DNA of 64,000 nt from NCBI GenBank assembly GCA_023421955.1, contig JAEZSE010000046.1, positions 124,001 to 188,000 of the forward strand. Reading direction: 5' to 3'. Position numbers and translations under genes: made by a program. Positions 50,379 to 57,782 of the stretch are shown piece after piece. Under the pieces are notes generated by a model, which worked only from the letters and a program-made list of their open reading frames with translations, ran no database searches and was not told the origin of the DNA. The DNA is from Bacillota bacterium. Lineage in GTDB: Bacteria > Bacillota > Clostridia > Christensenellales > UMGS416. Every line of letters starts with the position of its first letter. Position 1 is the first letter of the stretch.

Positions 50379-51812
50379 CTAGACGTGGATTTCGCTCTTG
50401 GTGTCGATTGCGCCTGCCAGGTCGAGAACTGGCTGTACATGCTGCACAACAAACGCTCGGGCCTGGTTTCCAGCTCGACCGGTGAACTTATCCGCTTGAA
50501 GCAGACTCATCAGTTCTTCACGGCTGCATCGAAAAGCAGCGTCATCGGCAATCAAATCGATCAAATTATTTTGCAGTCCTTCCTGTTTAACGCGGCGGCC
50601 TGCTTCCATAGAGTAAACGCGGATCTTCTCATGAAGCTCCTGCCTGTCCCCTCCCCTCTTCACAGCCTCCATTAAAATCGTTTCAGTAGCCATGAAGGGC
50701 AGTTCATCGGACAAGTGCCGCGCAATAACCTTATCATAGACGACCAGGCCATCCAGCACGTTCATATAGAGCTTAAGCAATCCATCTGTAGCTAGGAATG
50801 CTTGTGGTATCGTGAGCCTTCGGTTGGCAGAATCGTCTAGTGTGCGCTCAAACCACTGAGTTGAGGCGGTGATGGCGGTGCTGTCCACCAGAGACAGGAT
50901 GAATCGGGCCAATGCGCACATCCTTTCAGTGCGCATCGGGTTGCGTTTGTATGCCATTGCCGAGGAGCCAATTTGTGTGCTCTCAAAGGGCTCTTCAATT
51001 TCTTTCATGCTTTGCAGCAAGCGGATATCGTTGGCAAATTTATAAGCGCTCTGTGCGATGGAAGACAGAACAGCAATCACTCGATTGTCAAGCTTTCTCG
51101 GATAGGTCTGTCCTGTTACGGGATAAGCGGCTTCGAAGCCCATCTTCTCCACAATAATACTGTCCAGCGCCTCAACCTTTTGCTCATCATCCTCAAAGAG
51201 TGTCATGAAGCTGGCCTGTGTGCCGGTGGTGCCCTTAACTCCAAGCAGCTTGATTGTTTTTTTTAGTTGATCGAGATCCTCCAGATCCATGAGCAGATCC
51301 TGCAGCCATAACGTGGCTCGTTTACCAACCGTGGTGGGTTGAGCCGGCTGGAAGTGGGTAAACGCGAGTGTGGGTAAATCTGCGTGTTTCAAGGCAAAAC
51401 CAGACAGCAGTTTCATACAGCCTAGAAGCTTGTCACGAATGACATCAAGACCGTCGCGCATCACGATGATGTCGGTATTGTCTCCCACATAGCAGCTTGT
51501 GGCCCCCAGGTGGATGATCCCCTTGGCCGTGGGGCACTGCTCGCCATAAGCAAGCACATGGGCCATTACATCATGGCGCGTTTTCTTTTCAAGCTCTGCA
51601 GCCTGAAGATAGTCAATGTTGGCTTGGTTGCTTTTCAGTTCCTTAATCTGCTCATTGGTAATGGGTAGGCCCAGGTTTTGCTCGGCCTCCGCCAATGCGA
51701 TCCATAGCTTGCGCCATGTCTGAAACTTCTTATCATCAGAGAAATTCTGCGCCATTTCACGGCTGGCATACCGGCTGATCAGTGGGTTCTCATATACGGT
51801 GTGATCGCTCAT
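50379..51812 (-). CDS. purB: adenylosuccinate lyase
   Basis: PurB cleaves SAICAR and adenylosuccinate in purine synthesis, releasing fumarate. The 477-residue product has GIIHLGATSCYVGDNTD near 97-113 (His and Thr/Ser of the active site), THFQPAQPTTVGKR near 152, and the signature loop GSSAMAYKRNP near 286 (SSxMPYKxNP with Ala in place of Pro). Other purine genes are not adjacent. A TATAAT at 51842-51847 (minus) lies 30 bases upstream, directly after the rny terminator; its -35 is weak. Confidence 0.95.
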   Translation of the reverse strand: MSDHTVYENPLISRYASREMAQNFSDDKKFQTWRKLWIALAEAEQNLGLPITNEQIKELKSNQANIDYLQAAELEKKTRHDVMAHVLAYGEQCPTAKGIIHLGATSCYVGDNTDIIVMRDGLDVIRDKLLGCMKLLSGFALKHADLPTLAFTHFQPAQPTTVGKRATLWLQDLLMDLEDLDQLKKTIKLLGVKGTTGTQASFMTLFEDDEQKVEALDSIIVEKMGFEAAYPVTGQTYPRKLDNRVIAVLSSIAQSAYKFANDIRLLQSMKEIEEPFESTQIGSSAMAYKRNPMRTERMCALARFILSLVDSTAITASTQWFERTLDDSANRRLTIPQAFLATDGLLKLYMNVLDGLVVYDKVIARHLSDELPFMATETILMEAVKRGGDRQELHEKIRVYSMEAGRRVKQEGLQNNLIDLIADDAAFRCSREELMSLLQADKFTGRAGNQARAFVVQHVQPVLDLAGAIDTKSEIHV

Positions 51813-51851
51813 ATGGTCCTCGCATATCGTTCTCTTGAATAATTATACCAT

Positions 51852-51883
51852 AAAAAATGGGGTACGCATACTGCGTACCCCAT
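51852..51883 (-). terminator. terminator of rny
   Basis: On the minus strand a perfect 11-bp stem (51873-51883 with 51857-51867, 5-base loop) is followed by TTTTTATGG. Confidence 0.88.
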
Positions 51884-51895
51884 CGTGGGAACCCG

Positions 51896-53440
51896 CTACT
51901 TGGCAAACTCTACCGAGCGGAGTTCGCGGATCACATTAACCTTGATCTGGCCGGGATATTCCATCTCGGCTTCGATTTTCTTGGCAATTTCTTTTGCCAT
52001 CAGAATCGTGCCCTCGTCGTTTACATCCTCGGGCTTGACGATGATACGGACCTCGCGGCCTGCCTGAATGGCGAAAGAACGCTCCACTCCCGAGAAAGAG
52101 TTGGCAATTTCTTCCAGCTTTTGCAGGCGTTTGATGTAGTTTTCCAACGACTCCCTACGGGCACCGGGGCGGGCTCCAGAAATCGCGTCAGCCGCCTGTA
52201 CAAGAATCGCTTCGATTGTGGTGGGCTCAATGTCGTTGTGGTGAGCCTGGATCGCATGAACAATATCTTTGTTTTCCCGGTAACGCTTGGCTAAATCAGT
52301 TCCGATCTGTGTGTGGGTGCCCTCAACCTCGTGGTCGATGGCCTTGCCAATGTCATGCAGTAATCCGGCGCGCTTTGCGATGCGCACATCCGCACCGAGC
52401 TCAGAGGCCATCAAACCAGCCAAGTGGGCAACTTCAATGGAGTGCTTCAGAACATTTTGGCCATAGCTTGTGCGGTATTTCAACCTGCCCAAAAGCTTGT
52501 GAAGCTCCTGATGCAGACCATGCACACCCACCTCAAACACTGCGGCGTCGCCTGCCTCGCGGATAATGTTGTCCACCTCGCGCTTTGCCTTGGCGACCAT
52601 TTCTTCAATCCTGGCAGGGTGAATGCGCCCATCGGTGATCAACCGCTCCAGTGTGATACGGGCAACCTCGCGACGAACCGGATCAAATGCGGACAGGATG
52701 ACCGCCTCCGGGGTGTCGTCGATGATAAAATCGACTCCGGTCGCTGTTTCCAGCGTTTTGATGTTACGGCCCTCGCGGCCGATGATACGGCCCTTCATTT
52801 CATCGTTGGGCAGGGAAACCACGGAAACGGTGCTGTCGGCAACGTGATCTGCGGCACATCTCTGTATTGCTAGGCCAATGATGTCGCGCGCCTTCTTCTC
52901 CGCTTCCTCTTTTGCCTGTGCTTCAATGTCGCGAATCATGATTGCAGCTTCATGGCGTGTATCATGTTCAACCTTTTGCAGCAGGATTGCGTGAGCATCG
53001 TCCTGCGAAAGACCTGAAATCCGCTCCAACTCCTCAAGCTGTTTCCGATGAAGCTCATCGGCTTTGTCCTGCACCAACTGCAGGTCGTCTTTCATCTTGT
53101 TGAGCTTCTCTTCTTTGGTCTCAAGGCTGGAGATCTTCCGCTCGATCGTGTCTTCTTTTTGGGCAAGCCTACGCTCAACGCGCTGGATCTCTGTCCTTCG
53201 GTTGCGAATATCCTTGTCGCACTCGCTCTTCAAGCGATATACTTCATCCTTTGCTTCCAGAATTGCTTCCTTACGCAATGCTTCCGCTTCAGCTTCGGAG
53301 TCAGCTAAAAGCTTTTTTGCAACTTCATCGGCTTTCCCGATCTTGGCTTCAGATCTCTTTTTGTGGGTTATATAACCTATAAATAACCCTATAGCAATTG
53401 CCACGATGGCAATTATAACAAAAATGACAATATCTGGCAT
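51896..53440 (-). CDS. rny: ribonuclease Y
   Basis: RNase Y is the membrane-anchored endoribonuclease that starts mRNA decay in many Firmicutes. The 514-residue product has an N-terminal transmembrane helix (residues 3-23), a long coiled coil about 30-185, a KH domain with GRIIGREGRNIK near 217, and an HD domain with HDIGKAIDHEVEGTH near 360. AAGGAGGTG precedes the ATG. The leader contains a terminator-like hairpin (53455-53483) between promoter and start. recA lies upstream, as in many Clostridia. Confidence 0.96.
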   Translation of the reverse strand: MPDIVIFVIIAIVAIAIGLFIGYITHKKRSEAKIGKADEVAKKLLADSEAEAEALRKEAILEAKDEVYRLKSECDKDIRNRRTEIQRVERRLAQKEDTIERKISSLETKEEKLNKMKDDLQLVQDKADELHRKQLEELERISGLSQDDAHAILLQKVEHDTRHEAAIMIRDIEAQAKEEAEKKARDIIGLAIQRCAADHVADSTVSVVSLPNDEMKGRIIGREGRNIKTLETATGVDFIIDDTPEAVILSAFDPVRREVARITLERLITDGRIHPARIEEMVAKAKREVDNIIREAGDAAVFEVGVHGLHQELHKLLGRLKYRTSYGQNVLKHSIEVAHLAGLMASELGADVRIAKRAGLLHDIGKAIDHEVEGTHTQIGTDLAKRYRENKDIVHAIQAHHNDIEPTTIEAILVQAADAISGARPGARRESLENYIKRLQKLEEIANSFSGVERSFAIQAGREVRIIVKPEDVNDEGTILMAKEIAKKIEAEMEYPGQIKVNVIRELRSVEFAK

Positions 53441-53454
53441 ATATACACCTCCTT

Positions 53455-53483
53455 CTTAAAAAATAAACCGAGCTTGGCTCGGT
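53455..53483 (-). terminator. intrinsic terminator between recA and rny
   Basis: On the minus strand ACCGAGC and GCTCGGT (53477-53483 with 53467-53473, loop CAA) are followed by TTTATTTTTTAAG. It would end recA transcripts, but also sits inside the leader made from the rny promoter. Confidence 0.85.
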
Positions 53484-53538
53484 CTCAGAATGAATTCATA
53501 TTCGATGACAATGACATCACCAAATGCCTAGCATATTC

Positions 53539-53567
53539 ATTTTATATGAAGTTGTATGGTGTGTCAA
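53539..53567 (-). promoter_or_regulatory. promoter of rny
   Basis: On the minus strand TTGACA (53562-53567), 17 bases and TAAAAT (53539-53544). Transcripts would start near 53532 and run through the hairpin at 53483 before the rny start. Confidence 0.82.
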
Positions 53568-53589
53568 GTTTATACAGGTATTATTGTCA

Positions 53590-54597
53590 TTATTGCTCCA
53601 CCGCCGGAGGGGTGAGCAGTAATTCGCGAATCTTGGTCTCTATCTCCGAACAGATTTCAGTATTGGTCTCCAAAAACTGCCTGGCGCTGTCCTTCCCCTG
53701 GCCCACTCTGGTTTCTCCATAAGAGAACCAGGTGCCGCTCTTTTTCACAATGTTGTTGTCAACGGCAAGATCAAGGATTGTGCCTTCGCGGGAGACCCCT
53801 TTTCCATAAAGAATATCGAATTCCGCAGTTCTAAACGGCGATGCCAGCTTGTTTTTCACTACCTTGATCTTTGTACGGTTGCCGATCATTTCATCGCCCT
53901 TTTTCAAGGTTTCGATACGGCGGACATCCAATCGGATGGATGCGTAAAACTTGAGCGCGCGGCCACCAGGAGTCGTTTCAGGATTGCCAAACATCACGCC
54001 AACCTTTTCGCGAAGCTGGTTGATAAATACCATGATTGTATCAGACTTGCTGATTGCACCGGCCAGTTTGCGCAGCGCCTGCGCCATCAATCTGGCCTGC
54101 AAGCCTACATGGGAATCGCCCATCTCACCATCTATTTCAGCACGGGGCACCAACGCAGCAACCGAGTCTACCACGATGATATCGATGGCGCTGCTGCGGA
54201 TCAGAGCATCCGCAATCTCCAACGCTTGCTCGCCGGTATCTGGCTGAGACACATACAGATCGTCCACGTTGACGCCAAGGTTGCGGGCGTATACAGGATC
54301 AAGTGCATGCTCGGCATCAATGAAGGCAGCGGTGCCGCCGAGCTTCTGTGTTTCTGCGATCATATGCAAAGCCATCGTGGTTTTACCAGAGGATTCAGGG
54401 CCGTAAACCTCAATGATTCTACCCTTCGGGATCCCGCCTATACCAAGCGCAATATCTAACGCCAGGCATCCTGAGGGCACAACCTCAATATCCAGCGCGC
54501 CTGCGTCGCCCAGCTTCATGATGGAACCCTTGCCAAATCGCTTTTCAATCTGGCCCAGCGCCAGTTCCAGTGCCTTTTGTTTTTCAGATGTCTGCAT
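53590..54597 (-). CDS. recA: recombinase RecA
   Basis: RecA forms filaments on single-stranded DNA, drives strand exchange and triggers LexA cleavage. From ATG 54597 (GGAGGGGA upstream) it has 335 residues: Walker A GPESSGKTT near residue 66, SVAALVPRAEIDGEMGD (L1 loop), NQLREKVGVMFGNPETTPGG (L2 loop, written here only in part: REKVGVMFGNPETTPGG) and a short C-terminus. The usual acidic C-terminal tail is nearly absent (ends LLTPPAVEQ). The promoter carries an SOS-type box. Confidence 0.98.
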   Translation of the reverse strand: MQTSEKQKALELALGQIEKRFGKGSIMKLGDAGALDIEVVPSGCLALDIALGIGGIPKGRIIEVYGPESSGKTTMALHMIAETQKLGGTAAFIDAEHALDPVYARNLGVNVDDLYVSQPDTGEQALEIADALIRSSAIDIIVVDSVAALVPRAEIDGEMGDSHVGLQARLMAQALRKLAGAISKSDTIMVFINQLREKVGVMFGNPETTPGGRALKFYASIRLDVRRIETLKKGDEMIGNRTKIKVVKNKLASPFRTAEFDILYGKGVSREGTILDLAVDNNIVKKSGTWFSYGETRVGQGKDSARQFLETNTEICSEIETKIRELLLTPPAVEQ

Positions 54598-54616
54598 GTG
54601 TTTCCCCTCCGCACAT

Positions 54617-54645
54617 ACTATATAACAGTTTTTGTCAATATGCAA
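54617..54645 (-). promoter_or_regulatory. promoter of recA
   Basis: On the minus strand TTGCAT (54640-54645), 17 bases and TATAGT (54617-54622), 20 bases before the start codon. A short leader results. Confidence 0.65.
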
Positions 54646-54656
54646 ACATTATTTCG
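54643..54656 (-). promoter_or_regulatory. candidate LexA operator (SOS box) at recA
   Basis: CGAAATAATGTTTG on the minus strand shares CGAA and TGTTTG with the lexA operator and overlaps the -35 by the same three bases (TTG). It has two mismatches to the palindromic consensus. Confidence 0.6.
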
Positions 54657-54664
54657 CTGTTATA

Positions 54665-55912
54665 CTACTTGTGGTCGCTTAGCACTGCCTTACGGAGCAT
54701 ATCCAAGGCGTTCAAGCAAGAGACACGCCTCACATAATCACGCTCACGCATAATCTGGAGCTTTCGCACCTCTGTGTGGCCATCACTGCGCCTGACAAGC
54801 GCAACATAAACCAGCCCTACCGGTTTTTCTGCGGTGCCGCCGCCTGGGCCCGCAATCCCTGTAGTAGCCAATGAATAATTCGCTGGAATCCTGGCAAGCG
54901 CCCCCCTGGCCATTTCTGTCGCCGTCTGCTCGCTGACAGCACCGTATGCGGTAAGCGACTCCTCCTTCACGTCCAGCAATGCCATCTTGACCTCATTGGA
55001 ATAGGCAACCACACCGCCGGCCAGCATCGCCGACGAACCGGGCACATCCACCAGCATGGAAGCCAGCATTCCACCGGTGCAGGATTCGGCCAATGCCACT
55101 GTTTTTCCGCGCTCCGCAAGTAGATTCACTACAGTTTCTGCAAGCGAACTAAATTGATCTGTATAGACATATTGTCCGACTCTGTTTCTGATTTCAGCCA
55201 CAACGGGGCCAATCAGCGATTCCGCTTCCTGTTTTGTGACTGCTGATGCGGTCACGCGCAGCATTACCTCACCCGATCCGGCATACGGCGCAATCGTTGG
55301 GTTACTCTGGGCTTCCATCAGATCTTTAACCCGATGCTCAAGCTCCGATTCGCCGATGCCGAAAAAGCGCAGGTTCACCGAGTGAAAGCGCGTGTTGGAC
55401 TTTCGCTCTAACCAAGGGAGGACTTCGTGCAGATACATATGGGTGAGTTCACGGGGTGGTCCTGGGAGAATGATCACAGCTTTCCCACCCTGCTCCACGA
55501 TGCAACCTGGTGCGGTGCCTCGATCATTCTTCAGTATCGTGGCACCGGCAGGAAACCACGCCTGCTTTTCATTGTTTGGCGTCATTTCCCGGTTGATCTT
55601 GCTAAAAAACTCCTTGAGCTTGTCCAACGATTCCTGATGGAGCTCCATTCCAAGGCCTAACGCCTCAGCGATAGTCTCCTTAGTCAAATCGTCCATTGTT
55701 GGCCCTAGGCCACCGGTTGCGATCACGATGTCGGACCGTTGATACGCAGTCAGAAAGGCTTCTTTCAGCCGGCCGGGGTTGTCGCCCACTGTGACCTGCC
55801 GATAAAGCGTAACACCTATTTTACTGAGCTCCTGAGAAAGGAATTGGGCGTCTGTATTCAAGACCTGACCCATCAGCAGTTCTGTGCCCACACAAAGAAT
55901 TTCCGCAACCAT
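54665..55912 (-). CDS. cinA: CinA family protein (nicotinamide-nucleotide amidase)
   Basis: CinA combines a MoCF-like N-terminal domain and a C-terminal PncC-type amidase domain that deamidates nicotinamide mononucleotide. The 415-residue product has VGTELLMGQVLNTD near 8, TGGLGPTMDDLTKE near 67, LPGPPRE near 150, then AESCTGGMLASMLVDVPGSS near 275 and TTGIAGPGGGTAEKPVGLVY. Both domains are complete. It lies between pgsA and recA, the classic competence-linked arrangement, and starts 4 bases after the pgsA stop. Confidence 0.95.
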   Translation of the reverse strand: MVAEILCVGTELLMGQVLNTDAQFLSQELSKIGVTLYRQVTVGDNPGRLKEAFLTAYQRSDIVIATGGLGPTMDDLTKETIAEALGLGMELHQESLDKLKEFFSKINREMTPNNEKQAWFPAGATILKNDRGTAPGCIVEQGGKAVIILPGPPRELTHMYLHEVLPWLERKSNTRFHSVNLRFFGIGESELEHRVKDLMEAQSNPTIAPYAGSGEVMLRVTASAVTKQEAESLIGPVVAEIRNRVGQYVYTDQFSSLAETVVNLLAERGKTVALAESCTGGMLASMLVDVPGSSAMLAGGVVAYSNEVKMALLDVKEESLTAYGAVSEQTATEMARGALARIPANYSLATTGIAGPGGGTAEKPVGLVYVALVRRSDGHTEVRKLQIMRERDYVRRVSCLNALDMLRKAVLSDHK

Positions 55913-55916
55913 ATAC

Positions 55917-56474
55917 TCATTCCTCGGTCGTAAAATTTTTCAGATTGACTGTCAGATAGTCCACCATGGACCATAGGGTGAAAACAACGGCTCCGACAAT
56001 GGAGAGTTGAGTCAAATAGAACGTGCTGAGGAATCCAAAAAAAGGAATTCCGCAATTGGATAGAAGAACCAAAACAATCGCAACATCCTGTAGGACGGTT
56101 TTGGTTTTACCCAACCAACTTGCCGAGATGACTTCGCCTTTTTTTGCCATCACAATTCGGAACCCGCTGATCAAGATTTCGCGGGCTACCAGGAAAACCG
56201 TAATGGCTGAATGCAGCAAACCCTGCTCAGACAGGATAACCAAAGCAGCCAGCACCAGGAGCTTATCTGCGATGGGGTCAAACACCTTGCCGAAAGTGGT
56301 TACCTTCTTTTCCCTGCGGGCAATGTAGCCATCCAGAATGTCGGTGATTGAAGCAACCGTAAAGATCACGGCAGCATAAAAATAGGCGTTCGGCAAACCT
56401 GTCCAATACATGAACAGTAAGAACACAGGAATCAACAACACCCGGAGCAGTGTCAGCCTGTTCGCCCAACTCAT
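55917..56474 (-). CDS. pgsA: CDP-diacylglycerol--glycerol-3-phosphate 3-phosphatidyltransferase
   Basis: PgsA makes phosphatidylglycerophosphate, the committed step to phosphatidylglycerol. The 185-residue membrane protein has the CDP-alcohol phosphotransferase signature DILDGYIARREKKVTTFGK continuing FDPIADK near residues 45-71 (spacing D-x2-D-G-x2-A-R-x8-G-x3-D-x3-D kept) and about five membrane segments. It overlaps rimO by four bases (ATGA). Confidence 0.94.
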   Translation of the reverse strand: MSWANRLTLLRVLLIPVFLLFMYWTGLPNAYFYAAVIFTVASITDILDGYIARREKKVTTFGKVFDPIADKLLVLAALVILSEQGLLHSAITVFLVAREILISGFRIVMAKKGEVISASWLGKTKTVLQDVAIVLVLLSNCGIPFFGFLSTFYLTQLSIVGAVVFTLWSMVDYLTVNLKNFTTEE

Positions 56475-57778
56475 ACTTTGTCTCCCCGTAGATCGTATTC
56501 ATTGGATTCCGTGATCCTGACAAACAACTGTTTGCCGATCATGCTTTCCCCAATGTCACCCACATAGGTGACGCCATCAATTTCAGGTGCTTGCCCCTCA
56601 GTACGGCAAACCATGCCACCGTTATCCGCAACACCGTCGCAGACCACAGGCAAAACCAATCCCACCTTAGCGGCGAGGATTTCCCTGGAAATATCTTGCT
56701 GGGTCATCATGATCTCGTGCCTGCGGGATTTGGAAACGCGTAAGGGCACTTTGGGCCGCATGGAGAACGCCGGCGTGCCCTCCTCTGGGCTGAACTCAAA
56801 GACACCCAGGTTGTCAAACCGGGAGTCCTTCACAAAGCCAAGCAGCTTTTGATATGCTGCGTAATCCTCACCAGGAAACCCGGTGATGAAGGTGGTGCGC
56901 AGCGTAATATCATGGTGTTTGCGGATCTTCTCAATCAGTGTGCGAATCTGTGCCTCGCCGGAGCGGCGGTTCATACGCTTGAGCATGCCGTCGTCGATGT
57001 GCTGGAGCGGAATATCCAGGTAGTTGCACACCTTGGGCTCGCCGCTGACAAGCTCCAGCAACTCGTCGCTCACAAGCTCCGGATAGCAGTAGAGCAGCCG
57101 CAACCTTCCGATGCCGTCAATCCTAGTCAGCTTTTTAAGCAGTGATACAAGCGGCTGTCCGCTAGTGTGGTCCATGCCATAACGGGTGGTGTCTTGGGCA
57201 ACCAGGATGATCTCCGGCACCCCCTGCCCTGTCAGCCACTCGGTTTCACGAAGTACATCAGTCTCCTGTCGGCTGCGGTAGGGGCCACGGATATCGGGAA
57301 TGGCGCAATAGGCGCACCGGTTGCTGCAACCCTCGGCGATCTTGAGGTAAGCATACCCCTTGGGGGTGGAAAGCACCCTGCCGCCCAGCTCAGGCATGGC
57401 TGCCTGATCGGCGCACACAAGCTTGCGCCCGCCGGTCTCTTCCAGAAGCTCTGCGATGCGACTATAATCGTTTACGCCTACCATCATGTCTACTTCCGGC
57501 ATCGCGTCAAACAGCTGATCCTGATAACGCTGCGTGAGGCAACCTGTGGCGACCAGAAGACGGCAACGTCCGTTTTTGCGGAATTCAGCCATCTCCAGCA
57601 ACGTATCTACAGACTGCTGCTTGGCATCTTTGATGAACCCACAAGTGTTCACGATGATGGCGTCTGCCTGCTCCGGATCAGAAATGATCTCATGGCCGGC
57701 TTCGCGAAGCTGGTAAAGCATCGCTTCGGCATCCACATCGTTTTTGGGGCAGCCCAACATGATCATGGAGATTTTCAT
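56471..57778 (-). CDS. rimO: ribosomal protein uS12 methylthiotransferase
   Basis: RimO is a radical-SAM enzyme that methylthiolates an Asp in ribosomal protein S12. The product (435 residues from ATG 57778) starts KISMIMLGCPKNDVDAEA, has further cysteines in IVNTCGFI and ATGCLTQRY, the radical-SAM CSNRCAYC near 146, and a C-terminal TRAM domain. GCPKN.VD.E distinguishes it from MiaB, the other methylthiotransferase here. A TTG at 57802 in frame would overlap ftsK; neither start has a clear ribosome site. Confidence 0.95.
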   Translation of the reverse strand: MKISMIMLGCPKNDVDAEAMLYQLREAGHEIISDPEQADAIIVNTCGFIKDAKQQSVDTLLEMAEFRKNGRCRLLVATGCLTQRYQDQLFDAMPEVDMMVGVNDYSRIAELLEETGGRKLVCADQAAMPELGGRVLSTPKGYAYLKIAEGCSNRCAYCAIPDIRGPYRSRQETDVLRETEWLTGQGVPEIILVAQDTTRYGMDHTSGQPLVSLLKKLTRIDGIGRLRLLYCYPELVSDELLELVSGEPKVCNYLDIPLQHIDDGMLKRMNRRSGEAQIRTLIEKIRKHHDITLRTTFITGFPGEDYAAYQKLLGFVKDSRFDNLGVFEFSPEEGTPAFSMRPKVPLRVSKSRRHEIMMTQQDISREILAAKVGLVLPVVCDGVADNGGMVCRTEGQAPEIDGVTYVGDIGESMIGKQLFVRITESNEYDLRGDKV

Positions 57779-57782
57779 GGGG

